From an uncultured Verrucomicrobia subdivision 3 bacterium (lineage in GTDB: Bacteria > Verrucomicrobiota > Verrucomicrobiia > Limisphaerales > UBA11358): a DNA stretch of 56,866 nt. The stretch spans positions 1 to 56,866 of the forward strand of contig CAITTG010000019.1 in assembly GCA_903895255.1 (NCBI GenBank), written 5' to 3'. The notes under the pieces are model-generated. The model did no database searches. It had not been told where the DNA came from and worked only from the letters and a program-made list of their open reading frames with translations. Shown piece after piece: positions 9,718 to 18,432 of the stretch. The position numbers and the translations under genes were made by a program. Numbering within the stretch: the stretch's first letter is position 1; each line of letters begins with the position of its first letter.

Positions 9718-11757
9718 ATGCAAGTCACCTCGCTTTTAAGCCGTCACGACCATGATCATGATCATGGCCATCATCATCACCATCATGAACACGGGCCGGA
9801 GTGCGGTTGCGGGCACGACCACGAGCATTCCACCGTCCATTTGTGGCAGGCCATTCTGGGCGCAGTCTTTGTGCTCAATGCCTTTGCCGTGGACTGGTTT
9901 TTTGAGCAAGGGCACACTGTGGCCAGTGTCAGCGGCTGTCTCGGAGCGATTATTCTGGGCTATCCCATCGTGGTCACGGCCGTCAAAGACCTGCGCAAGG
10001 GCCGGCTGACCATTAATGAACTGGTTGCCATTGCTGTGCTGGCGGCGTTCGCCTCGGCGGCCTTTGGTGTGGGCGACTACAAAACGGCGGGCATCATTGC
10101 CTTCTTCATGCTCATTGGCGAATTGATTGAAACCCGCACCGCCGAGGGCGCGCGCAATTCCATCGAGTCCCTCATCAAATTGACCCCCACCAAGGCGCGT
10201 CGCCTCAAGGCCGACCGCACCGAGGAGGAAGTCGCCGCCAGCCAGCTCGCGATTGGCGATGTGATTCGCATCCGCCCTGGTGACAACGTGGCCGCCGACG
10301 GCGTCATTCTTTCCGGCCAGGGCTCCTTCAACCAGGCCACCATCACCGGGGAATCCCTCCCGGCCGATAAAAAAGCGGGCGACGAAGTCTTCGCCGGCAC
10401 CCAAAACCTCACCGGCGTGCTGGAAATCAAAGTCAGCCGCGCCGGCACCGACACCACCTTGGGCCGGGTGCGCGAACTCATTCTCGCGGCCGAAAAAACC
10501 AAGCTGCCCATCATGAAAATCGTGGACCAGTACATGGGCTTTTACACCCCTCTGGTGCTGGTCATCGGCGCGCTGGTCTGGGCGTTCACGCATGACCTGA
10601 ACCGTGTGATCGCGGTCTTCGTGGTCTCCTGTCCTTGCGCCTTCATTCTAGCCACCCCCACCGCCATGGTGGCCGCCCTATCCGCCGCCGCGCGGCTCGG
10701 CATTTTGATCAAGAACGTCGCCGACATCGAGCTGGCCGCCAAGATCAACGCCTTTGTCTTCGACAAAACTGGCACCCTCACCACCGGCATCCTTGCGGTT
10801 AGCCGCCTGATGCCCCTGGGCGAAACCAAGCCCGCCGAATTATTGTTGATCGCCGCCTCCGCCGAAAAATACAGCAACCATCCGACTGCCCGGGCGCTCT
10901 CCCAACTCGCCAATGAGGCCGGTGTGCCGCTGGCCGAACCGAAGGATTTTGCCGAAACCGCCGGTCGCGGCGTCAAGGCCCAAATCAACGGCGAAACCGT
11001 GCTGGTCGGCCGTGCCCAATGGCTCCAGGACAATGGTGTCCCCGCAGACTTTCTCAAATCCGTGGACCTCAACGAAACCGAGGGCTGGAGCCTCGTGTTT
11101 GTGGCGCGCAATGGCGCATGCATCGGCTGGGTGGGCATGCAGGATCAAACCCGCTCCGAGGCGAAGGAAGCGCTGGCTGAATTGAAACTTGCCGGGGTTC
11201 GCCGGGTGGCTATGGTCTCCGGCGACCGTCAGGCCGTGGCCACGCGTGTGGCGGGCGAGATTGCCTGCGAAGAGGCCAAGGGCGATTGTTTGCCGCAAAA
11301 CAAGGTGGATTTCGTCCGCGCCATGAAGGCCAAGGGCTACAAGGTGGCCGTGGTGGGCGACGGCGTGAACGACGCCCCGGCGCTGGCCGCCGGCGATATC
11401 GGCATTGCCATGGGCGCGGCGGGCAGCGAAGTCGCCATTCACAGCGCGACCATTGCGCTGATGAACAATGACCTTCGCCGGCTGCCCTTCCTCGTAAAAC
11501 TCTCCCGCAGCACCCGGCTCGTCATCAACCAAAATTTCCTGTTCGGCCTGCTGTTCATCGTCGTCGGCCTCTCCGCCGCCTCCTTCGGTTACATCAACGG
11601 CATCACTGCGGCGATTCTGCACAACGTCGGCTCCCTGATTGTCATCTTCAACAGCGCCCGCCTCGTGCGCAAGGGCGAGGAACTTGAACATTTTCAACCC
11701 GAGCCCGTGGCCGCTCCCGCCCGGAGTCAGGGTGAATTGACTCCCAAACTGGCGTAA
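9718..11757 (+). CDS. P1B-type heavy-metal-translocating ATPase
   Basis: 679 aa metal-export ATPase. There is no N-terminal HMA/CxxC domain; a His-rich tail (residues 10-39, with HHHHHH and CGCGHDHEH) replaces it. Core motifs are TGESLP in the actuator domain, C305-P-C307 in the metal-binding helix, the phosphorylated D349 in DKTGTLTTG, the SNHPTARAL histidine-proline motif in the nucleotide domain, and GDGVNDAPAL in the hinge. The last membrane pair reads LHNVGSLIVIFNSARLV, which lacks both the DxG of ZntA/CadA pumps and the YN/MxxSS pattern of Cu+ pumps. Specificity is therefore open (Zn, Mn, Co or Cu). It lies within the SPFH/ABC operon, 23 bp after the HflK-like gene. Confidence 0.9.
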   Translation: MQVTSLLSRHDHDHDHGHHHHHHEHGPECGCGHDHEHSTVHLWQAILGAVFVLNAFAVDWFFEQGHTVASVSGCLGAIILGYPIVVTAVKDLRKGRLTINELVAIAVLAAFASAAFGVGDYKTAGIIAFFMLIGELIETRTAEGARNSIESLIKLTPTKARRLKADRTEEEVAASQLAIGDVIRIRPGDNVAADGVILSGQGSFNQATITGESLPADKKAGDEVFAGTQNLTGVLEIKVSRAGTDTTLGRVRELILAAEKTKLPIMKIVDQYMGFYTPLVLVIGALVWAFTHDLNRVIAVFVVSCPCAFILATPTAMVAALSAAARLGILIKNVADIELAAKINAFVFDKTGTLTTGILAVSRLMPLGETKPAELLLIAASAEKYSNHPTARALSQLANEAGVPLAEPKDFAETAGRGVKAQINGETVLVGRAQWLQDNGVPADFLKSVDLNETEGWSLVFVARNGACIGWVGMQDQTRSEAKEALAELKLAGVRRVAMVSGDRQAVATRVAGEIACEEAKGDCLPQNKVDFVRAMKAKGYKVAVVGDGVNDAPALAAGDIGIAMGAAGSEVAIHSATIALMNNDLRRLPFLVKLSRSTRLVINQNFLFGLLFIVVGLSAASFGYINGITAAILHNVGSLIVIFNSARLVRKGEELEHFQPEPVAAPARSQGELTPKLA

Positions 11758-11767
11758 GTTTCTTATT

Positions 11768-12979
11768 ATGGCCGTAGCTGAATTAAATCCTGCCGCCACC
11801 GCTCTGGCTGCCACCGCCGGCGAGGTCGTGGTCTCCGTGCGCGGCCTCACCAAAGTCTTCCGGGATTTTTGGAACCGGCCCAAGGCGCGCGCTGTGGACA
11901 ACGTTGATTTTGAAGTCCGCCGCGGCGAGGTCTTCGGACTGCTGGGGCCCAATGGTTCGGGCAAGTCCACCACCGTCAAGTTGTTGCTGGGCCTGCTCTA
12001 CCCCACCAAGGGCCACATTGAAGTCTTTGGCCATTCCCCCCGCCACGTGGCCACCAAGGCGCGCATCGGTTACTTACCCGAGGAATCTTACCTCTACCGT
12101 TATCTCAACTCCCGCGAGACGCTCGATTTTTTCGGCAATCTATTCCAACTCGACAAAGATGAGCGCAACCGCCGCGCCGAGCAATTGCTGGACATGGTCG
12201 GCCTTGGCCAGACTCGCACCCGGGCCATCGGCGAGTTTTCGAAGGGCATGCAGCGCCGTATCGGCCTGGCCCAGGCGCTCATTAACGACCCTGACCTCGT
12301 CATTTTGGACGAACCCACCGCTGGGTTGGACCCCATTGGTTGTCGCGAGGTTAAGGATTTGATTATGGCCCTGGCCCGCCGGGGCAAAACCGTGATCCTC
12401 AGCAGCCATTTGCTTTCGGATGTCGAGGATGTCTGCGACCGCGTGGTCATTTATTACGGTGGAAAAATTCAGGCCGCCGGTCCGCTCAAGGAGTTGCTCG
12501 CCAAACCCGATTCGCTGCGCATCACCACCCCGGTTTTGCCGCGGGCCACGCTGGAACGCGTGCTCGTCACCATCCGCCAGGACGCCATCAGCGGTGAGGT
12601 GCGGGTGGATAATCCCACCCAGAATCTGGAAAGCTATTTTCTCGATGTGGTCCAAAAAGCCCGGGCCGCCCAGGAAACCAGCGGCGCCCAGTCCGGCGCC
12701 CGCGTGGCCCCTTATTTACGGGGCAATGAAACCGCCCCGGCCCCCGAGCAGGTCAACAAAGTGCTGGACCGCCTCGCCGCCCCCGTGCCCGCGCCCGCTT
12801 CTCCGGTGGTCAGCGCCCCCTCAGCCGGCCCCGCGGTGGACAACCAAAAACTCGCCGCGCTGTCTCGTCCTGCGGAAGCCACTCCGGCTCCTGCCGCTGC
12901 CGCCCCGGAAGCCAAGCCAGCCGACCTGGCAAAGGCGGATGAAAAACTGTCCGCCCTGCTCGGCAAGCCCAAGGCCTGA
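11768..12979 (+). CDS. ABC transporter ATP-binding protein with long Ala/Pro-rich C-terminal tail
   Basis: 403 aa. The nucleotide-binding domain spans about 22-250: Walker A GPNGSGKST at 60-68 (K66), signature FSKGMQRR near 157-164, Walker B LVILDEPTAGLD near 177-188, and a conserved switch histidine in LSSHLLSD. The signature is SKGM rather than LSGG, as is common in ATPases paired with ABC-2 permeases. After about residue 250 a regulatory-like segment is followed by a disordered tail of about 120 residues rich in Ala, Pro and Lys, unusual for this family. It lies between the metal ATPase and the second permease and should energise the permeases at 4801 and 13007. Confidence 0.88.
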   Translation: MAVAELNPAATALAATAGEVVVSVRGLTKVFRDFWNRPKARAVDNVDFEVRRGEVFGLLGPNGSGKSTTVKLLLGLLYPTKGHIEVFGHSPRHVATKARIGYLPEESYLYRYLNSRETLDFFGNLFQLDKDERNRRAEQLLDMVGLGQTRTRAIGEFSKGMQRRIGLAQALINDPDLVILDEPTAGLDPIGCREVKDLIMALARRGKTVILSSHLLSDVEDVCDRVVIYYGGKIQAAGPLKELLAKPDSLRITTPVLPRATLERVLVTIRQDAISGEVRVDNPTQNLESYFLDVVQKARAAQETSGAQSGARVAPYLRGNETAPAPEQVNKVLDRLAAPVPAPASPVVSAPSAGPAVDNQKLAALSRPAEATPAPAAAAPEAKPADLAKADEKLSALLGKPKA

Positions 12980-13006
12980 CGCTCCGGCCCGGATTAATCC
13001 CAGACG

Positions 13007-14392
13007 ATGCAACCACTGCTTGCCATTGCCGGTTTGACCTGGAGGGCCGCCTTCCGTTTCCGGCTCTTTTTGGTGCTGGCCCTGTTGCTCCTGGCATCCG
13101 TGATTGGCCTGCCACTTTTGATTCAGGATGACGGCACCGCGCGCGGCTTTACCCAGATTTTACTGACGTATACCCTCAGTGCCATCACCGGCCTGCTCGG
13201 GCTCTCCACGCTCTGGCTTGCCTGCGGCACGCTGGCCCGGGACATCGAGGAATGCCAGATGCAAGTCCTCTGCACCAAGCCGGTCGCCCGCTGGCAGATT
13301 TGGCTCGGCAAATGGCTCGGCATCATGAGCCTCAACGTGGTGTTGCTCCTCCTGGCCGGCGGCAGTGTTTACGCGCTCCTGGAATTTCGGGCCGGCAAAC
13401 TGCCCGCTGCGGAGCAGAAAGTCTTGCGCAGCGAGGTCCTGGTGGCGCGCGGTTCCGCCGTCGAAGCCAGCCACGACGACGATATTGATGCGGACACGGA
13501 AAAGGCCTTGCAGGAAAGGTTGAAATCCAACCCGGTGGAAAAAGCTGATTTGGCGGAGGTGCGCAAACAAATCCGCGAGCAGGTCAAGGCGGCCTGGCAA
13601 ATTGTGCCGTCCGGTTACACCCGCCAATGGCAAATTGACCTTGGCCACCCTAAAAGTTATTTCCGGGACCAGCCCCTCCAGTTGCGGATCAAGTTCAACA
13701 GTGCCCAAAAAAGCTCCTCTGGCACCTATCTGGGCGCCTGGCAGGTGGGCGACCCAGCCTCCACCAATTTTTGGCGCAGCGAACCGATGAGCCTCGCCCC
13801 GGACACCTTCCATGAATTCGCCATTCCCGCCAATTTGTGTGATGACCAGGGCCGGCTGACCATCGTGTTTCTGAATCCCAACGACGCCTCCTTGCTGTTT
13901 CCCCTGGATGAGGGCATGGCAGTGTTGTATCCCGAGGGCGGCTTTGCCCTCAATTTCGCGCGCGGCCTTGGCATTATCCTCTGCTGGATGGCCCTGCTTG
14001 CGGCGCTTGGCCTCACCGCCGCCAGTTTTCTCTCCTTTCCGGTGGCCGCCTTTTTCTCGCTCGCCATGCTGCTGGTGGGACTTTCCAGTGGCACCCTGGC
14101 CGACGCCGTGGATAGTGGCTCCGTGGCGGCGGGCAATGAAGAAACCGGGGCTGCCGGCCATTCCGGGGCGGATGTTATTTTGATACCGGCCTTCAAGGCC
14201 ACTTTGACCGTCATCGGCCTCGCGGGCAATTACTCCCCAATTGACGCCCTGAGCACTGGGCGCTCCATCCCGTGGAGCGAGTTGGGCTTGGCGTTCCTGC
14301 AAGTGGTTCTCTTGCTGGGCGGGGTGATTGCCCTCGCCGGCATCTTCTTTTTCAGCCGGCGCGAACTCGCCACCGCCCAAGGCACTCAATGA
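13007..14392 (+). CDS. ABC-2 type transporter permease with large extracytoplasmic domain
   Basis: 461 aa. Hydrophobic segments lie at about 18-38, 50-75 and 105-125, then a soluble insertion of about 180 residues (about 130-310) with a helical acidic stretch and a beta-rich part. Further helices fall at about 315-365 and 395-455. The insertion between membrane halves is the main oddity, and it could be a periplasmic cargo-binding domain. The start follows the ATPase stop by 27 bp, and the stop overlaps the next gene's ATG (ATGA). The closing FFFSRRELA resembles the FEERELS end of the first permease in this operon, supporting a common family. Cargo unknown. Confidence 0.78.
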   Translation: MQPLLAIAGLTWRAAFRFRLFLVLALLLLASVIGLPLLIQDDGTARGFTQILLTYTLSAITGLLGLSTLWLACGTLARDIEECQMQVLCTKPVARWQIWLGKWLGIMSLNVVLLLLAGGSVYALLEFRAGKLPAAEQKVLRSEVLVARGSAVEASHDDDIDADTEKALQERLKSNPVEKADLAEVRKQIREQVKAAWQIVPSGYTRQWQIDLGHPKSYFRDQPLQLRIKFNSAQKSSSGTYLGAWQVGDPASTNFWRSEPMSLAPDTFHEFAIPANLCDDQGRLTIVFLNPNDASLLFPLDEGMAVLYPEGGFALNFARGLGIILCWMALLAALGLTAASFLSFPVAAFFSLAMLLVGLSSGTLADAVDSGSVAAGNEETGAAGHSGADVILIPAFKATLTVIGLAGNYSPIDALSTGRSIPWSELGLAFLQVVLLLGGVIALAGIFFFSRRELATAQGTQ

Positions 14393-15921
14393 ACGCGCGC
14401 GCCCAAAAAATCCTGCTCGTAGCCCTAGCCGTGCTCTTGCTGCTGGTCTCCGGTCGCATGCAGCAATCCATGAATGTGGAGCGCGACCAGCTCGGCCTTA
14501 CCCACGTGGCCGTCCTCGACAATGCCCCGCCCATGCTCGCCTTTACCACTGTTGCCCTTGGTGGTTTCCGGGGCCTGATCTCCAATCTCCTTTGGGTGCG
14601 CGCCAATGACTTGCAGCAGGACGACAAGTTCTTCGAAGCCGTCCAACTCGCCACCTGGATTACCGAGCTTGAACCCCATTTCACGCAGGTCTGGCTCTTT
14701 CTGGGCTGGAACATGGCCTACAATATCTCCGTCAAATTCAAAGATTTTCCCGACCGCTGGCGCTGGGTGGAGCGCGGCATCATTCTGCTCCGCGACGAGG
14801 GCCTCCGTTACAATCCGGATGATATTTTGATTCACCGCGAGCTCTCCTGGTTCTTCCAGCACAAAATGGGTCAGAACCTGGACGACGCCAACATGTACTA
14901 CAAACAGCAATGGGCGCTGCAAATGCGGCCCTACTTTGGCGATAACGGCACCAATTTTGCCGACCTGATCACTCCGCCCGACGCCGCGGCCCGCCAGCGC
15001 CTCCATGACTTCACCAATCAATTCAAAATCGACCCGGTGTTTGCCCAAAAAGTGGATGCAAAATACGGCCCCCTCGACTGGCGCCTGCCCGAGGCCCACG
15101 CCATCTACTGGGCCGTGCTTGGACTGGACACCGCCGCCCGGCATCCCGACAAGGTCAAGTCGGATGACTTGATCACGCTCCAGCGCAGCGTTTACCAATC
15201 CATCTTCCAGGCCTTCCATCACGGCCGGATCATCGCCAATCCCTTCCAGCAAACCTACTCCCTGGGGCCCAACCTCGAATTGATCCCCCACGTTAATGCC
15301 GCCTATCTGGAAATGATGGCCGCCGATCCCGCGATGAGCGACCATATTGGCACCGCCCACCGCAACTTTCTCCGCGATGCCGTGTATTTTCTTTACGAGA
15401 ACAACCGCCTAGCGGAAGCCGCCAAGTGGTACAAGCTCCTGGGCGACATGTACCCGAACAAAACCATTATTGACGGCGACACCAATTCCTATCCCCGTAA
15501 TGTCACCATGGATGAATTCGCCATTTCCACCGTGCAGACGGATGTAAATGAAACTTCGCAGGAACGCGTCACCTCGGCCATCCAAGGACTCATTTCCCGG
15601 GCGTACTTCGAGCTGGCGATTGGTCAGGAGGACCGCTACGCCGGCTTCAAACTGCTGGCCGGCAAGGTTTATCAGCGCTACAAAAGCAAAACCTCCGGGG
15701 CCAATGGTGACAAACGCATTCCCCTGCCGCATTTTGACGTCCTGAACGCCTTTGTCCTCAACCAAATGTTGGACCCGCAGCAGGGGGTGCCTTACGCCAT
15801 GCGCGCCGTGATCCGCACCCGTCTCGGCCTGGGGCCGGAAACCAACGCGCCTCCCGCCCTGCCGGCCAGTGGCTCCGGTGGTGCGGAAACCAACGCGCCC
15901 GCTGGCAGGTCTCCACCGTAA
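14389..15921 (+). CDS. Membrane-anchored helical (TPR-like) protein of unknown function
   Basis: 510 aa from ATG 14389, which overlaps the permease stop; longer in-frame versions merely shadow that permease. A single hydrophobic anchor lies at about 7-21, then FTTVALGGFRGLISNLLWVRA and a long mostly helical soluble region rich in Trp and Tyr, including DRWRWVERGIILLRDEGLRYNP, which looks like tetratricopeptide-type helices. The tail is rich in Ala, Pro and Gly. I recognise no catalytic motif. Translational coupling to the ABC permease suggests it is an accessory or scaffold subunit of that transporter. No GT-A, protease or kinase signature is visible. Confidence 0.7.
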   Translation: MNARAQKILLVALAVLLLLVSGRMQQSMNVERDQLGLTHVAVLDNAPPMLAFTTVALGGFRGLISNLLWVRANDLQQDDKFFEAVQLATWITELEPHFTQVWLFLGWNMAYNISVKFKDFPDRWRWVERGIILLRDEGLRYNPDDILIHRELSWFFQHKMGQNLDDANMYYKQQWALQMRPYFGDNGTNFADLITPPDAAARQRLHDFTNQFKIDPVFAQKVDAKYGPLDWRLPEAHAIYWAVLGLDTAARHPDKVKSDDLITLQRSVYQSIFQAFHHGRIIANPFQQTYSLGPNLELIPHVNAAYLEMMAADPAMSDHIGTAHRNFLRDAVYFLYENNRLAEAAKWYKLLGDMYPNKTIIDGDTNSYPRNVTMDEFAISTVQTDVNETSQERVTSAIQGLISRAYFELAIGQEDRYAGFKLLAGKVYQRYKSKTSGANGDKRIPLPHFDVLNAFVLNQMLDPQQGVPYAMRAVIRTRLGLGPETNAPPALPASGSGGAETNAPAGRSPP

Positions 15922-15971
15922 CTTCAGGTCGCAGTATTTTCAGTTTCCGTGTGTTTTGCACCCCCTTGAAT

Positions 15972-15997
15972 GCTTTGACCCCGGCTGGTGTCAAAGC
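15972..15997. promoter_or_regulatory. Inverted repeat, possible operator before the DUF6600-like gene
   Basis: A perfect 8-bp inverted repeat, GCTTTGAC and GTCAAAGC, is separated by 10 bp. It lies 45-70 bp before the ATG at 16043 in a 121-bp gap. The arms are not GC-rich and no T-run follows, so it looks more like a protein-binding site than a terminator. Confidence 0.35.
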
Positions 15998-16042
15998 TAA
16001 GTTAACCAGCACTGTGCGGTTCCTTTTAGCGCGGTTTATATT

Positions 16043-17590
16043 ATGAAGGCCATAAACTCGGGGTTTTGGTTTGTTCTGTGCGGCATGCTGCTGGCTGGTC
16101 GGCTGGTCGGCCAAGACTCCGTGGCCCCCCCCGCCTTCGCTCCCATGACCATGCTTCCCGGCGGCATCCTGCCGGACAGCCCACTGGCTCAAGTCATCAA
16201 ACTGGTCAAAGCCGGGGTGGATGTCGGCATCATCCAGACCTTCATCACCAATTCTGCCAGCACCTTTAACTTGGATGCCGATAAAATCATCGCCTTGAAG
16301 GATGTTGGGGCGCCCAATGATCTGGCTCCCTTGATGATGCAGCACGACCGCCTGCTCCAGGCCCAGTTCGCTGCCGTTATTCCTCCACCAGCCGCGACCC
16401 CGGGCCTGGCCATTCCCGCGTCCACCGCCCAACCGGTGCCTCCGCCCGTCGAAGATTCCACGCCGGCCAATCCTCCTCCCGCTCCGGCCATAACTGTGAA
16501 TTATTTTTATAATTTGCTGGCCCCTTACGGCAACTGGGTGAACTTGGATGGTTACGGCCGTTGCTGGCAGCCCGGGGTCGCCACGTACCATCCGGAATGG
16601 CAGCCCTATGCTGATCATGGTCATTGGGTTTATACCAACCTCGGCTGGTACTGGGTCTCGGATTATTCCTGGGGTTGGGTGCCCTTCCATTATGGCCGCT
16701 GGCTCCATGACGCCCGGCTGGGCTGGTGTTGGTGCCCGGATTCCGTCTGGGGACCCGCCTGGGTGGTCTGGCGAACCTCGGATGATTATTGTGGCTGGGC
16801 GCCTTTGCCGCCCGGGTCGGAATACGTGGATGGCTCCGGCTTCGTCTATGATGGTAGCGTGGTGGCCCCGGATTCCGATTTCGGGCTGGCGCCGCAGTGC
16901 TTCATCTTCGTCACCCTGCTGGATTTTTGCGATCCCTATCCTTCCCGCCATCGGATTGCCCCCAGCCGGCAGGCCTTGGTTTATCATCAAACCACTGCCA
17001 TGAACCATTTTGACCGGGATGACCGGCTGGGATTCATCAATCGCGGCATTGAGCCTGCCCGGCTCACACGTGTCACCCACGTCCCAATCCGGCCGCTGGC
17101 CATTCAAGAAACTCCGGCCATGGTGGGGCTCTATGGGCACGGGGAAGCGGTGCGGGGCTCGGCCGTCGTGGTCAACCGTCCCCAGTTTCGCGACAATGAC
17201 GGTAATTTGGCCGTGGCTTGGAATCAAAACCCCGCCCCGGTCACGGCCCTCCCGCCACCGGCCCAATCCCCCACGGCGGGGCACCCGCCTGCAACCTACG
17301 AGTCGCAAACCGGGGTTGCTCCGGGTAACGACAATTCCCATCCCGTTGCGCATCCCGTCAATCAGGTTAATCACCTGGCTCCCCCGCCGGCCGGGTTCCA
17401 AAGCGATTACCACCCCAGCTTCCGCCCGGAGCCGGCTCATGAGTTGAGCCCGCCACCGGCCATTCGAAACGAACCCGCGCCGTTGGTGCCACCCGCACCC
17501 GGCGTCCAACCCGCCCATAATTCCCCGGTTCCGGCTCCCACGCAGACCAAATCCGACAAACCCGCCAATTCCAAAAACGGACCCCATTGA
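16043..17590 (+). CDS. Secreted DUF6600-like WxW-rich protein
   Basis: 515 aa with a cleavable signal peptide (about 1-23, hydrophobic FWFVLCGMLLAGRLVG). The N-terminal part (30-120) is helical, then a Pro-rich linker. A strongly aromatic region at about 155-265 has repeated motifs (APYGNWV, GHWVYTNLGWYWVSD, WGWVPFHYGRW), as seen in DUF6600 proteins of Verrucomicrobia and other Gram-negative bacteria. The last 130 residues are Pro/Ala/Asn-rich and probably disordered. No enzyme motif is visible. It is probably an extracytoplasmic structural protein. It lies downstream of the transporter block but is separated by a 121-bp gap with an inverted repeat, so it is likely transcribed separately. Confidence 0.75.
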   Translation: MKAINSGFWFVLCGMLLAGRLVGQDSVAPPAFAPMTMLPGGILPDSPLAQVIKLVKAGVDVGIIQTFITNSASTFNLDADKIIALKDVGAPNDLAPLMMQHDRLLQAQFAAVIPPPAATPGLAIPASTAQPVPPPVEDSTPANPPPAPAITVNYFYNLLAPYGNWVNLDGYGRCWQPGVATYHPEWQPYADHGHWVYTNLGWYWVSDYSWGWVPFHYGRWLHDARLGWCWCPDSVWGPAWVVWRTSDDYCGWAPLPPGSEYVDGSGFVYDGSVVAPDSDFGLAPQCFIFVTLLDFCDPYPSRHRIAPSRQALVYHQTTAMNHFDRDDRLGFINRGIEPARLTRVTHVPIRPLAIQETPAMVGLYGHGEAVRGSAVVVNRPQFRDNDGNLAVAWNQNPAPVTALPPPAQSPTAGHPPATYESQTGVAPGNDNSHPVAHPVNQVNHLAPPPAGFQSDYHPSFRPEPAHELSPPPAIRNEPAPLVPPAPGVQPAHNSPVPAPTQTKSDKPANSKNGPH

Positions 17591-17710
17591 GCCATAATTC
17601 CGAGGTTGCATGGGGGGAGTGGCAGGCGGCGGGGCCAAAAAAGTACGCGAAACTTGAAGATACCGCCCGGGTGGCCATGTTTACGGTGCCAGGCCGCAGC
17701 GAATAGCGCC

Positions 17711-17818
17711 CGGTTTTTGACTGCGCGGCCTGCCAGCATGGTCTCAAGGACAATCATCTCGCACGAGTTTAACTGGGGACCCTGGACAAATGCTGTCCAG
17801 GGTCCCATTATTTTAAAA
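17711..17818 (+). repeat. Dispersed hairpin repeat, copy 1
   Basis: A perfect 13-bp stem (GGGACCCTGGACA at 17776-17788 and its complement at 17794-17806) closes on the five-base loop AATGC. Flanking sequence on the left, from CGGTTTTTGAC at 17711, and on the right, to TTTTAAAA, is shared in diverged form with copy 2 in inverse orientation. On the + strand the stem is followed by ATTATTTT, so it may also weakly terminate the DUF6600-like transcript. Confidence 0.7.
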
Positions 17819-18039
17819 ATATTTCTGGCAGGTGGTTTGGCCCCCTGCCCATTTCCGTGAATTGAACTGCTTGGGAAGCAGTTCACCGAATTTACCGCCG
17901 GGAAAGGCCCGTCCAGTGACGAGTGGGCGGTAAGCCTGCGTGTGAATTTTCTGAATTCCCTGGCTTCAACCCCTTCTTTGTATCCTCAGCGTGCTTGCGG
18001 TTAATCAATTTCCCCGTTGTTTTGACCAACCTAACAATA

Positions 18040-18148
18040 GTTTAAACTATTTCGGACCCTGGACAGCATTTGTCCAGGGTCCCCCGCTAAACTGTCCCGC
18101 GATGAATGTCTTAATGACAGCTTCGGTGCCGCGCCCGGTCAAAAACCG
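18040..18148 (-). repeat. Dispersed hairpin repeat, copy 2 (inverted)
   Basis: A 12-bp perfect stem (GGACCCTGGACA at 18054-18065, complement at 18071-18082) with loop GCATT, the reverse complement of the loop in copy 1. Read on the minus strand it aligns with copy 1 from CGGTTTTTGAC through the stem to GTTTAAAC over about 108 bp. The stem is conserved while the left arm has diverged, which suggests selection on the hairpin. Confidence 0.7.
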
Positions 18149-18432
18149 TGGGGCATCCGTGCCCGCTTGCCAGCTGCTGCACCGTCCGGGCGCGTGTCTC
18201 TTTTTGCCCAGATCCCCGCGCCGATCAAACAATATCAAACTCATTTGCCATATTTTTTAAATGGCTATAATAGAACTGTTTGCGTTTCTGTTTGGCGCTG
18301 GATACGTCCGGAGATACGTTGAAAACGACTTAGGATATAGACACGGTGTGCTTCATGTGCGTTAGGTAAATCGATGGTTGAGTTGCCCTAACAGTCGATG
18401 GGATGTTTGAAAATTGCAACCAAGGTGGCGTT

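Larger units (their letters stand above)
17591..18432. other. Gene-free region with two repeat copies
   Basis: 842 bp between the DUF6600-like gene and the convergent minus-strand cluster. Short open frames here mostly reflect the repeat itself, not genes. Besides the two repeat copies, a TATAAT lies at 18266-18271 without a convincing -35 or gene. I see no tRNA or other RNA gene. Confidence 0.55.

Noticed and set aside
17437..18260. Small frames containing GPWT-x-VQGP peptides
   Set aside because: The peptides are translations of the palindromic repeat, not genes.
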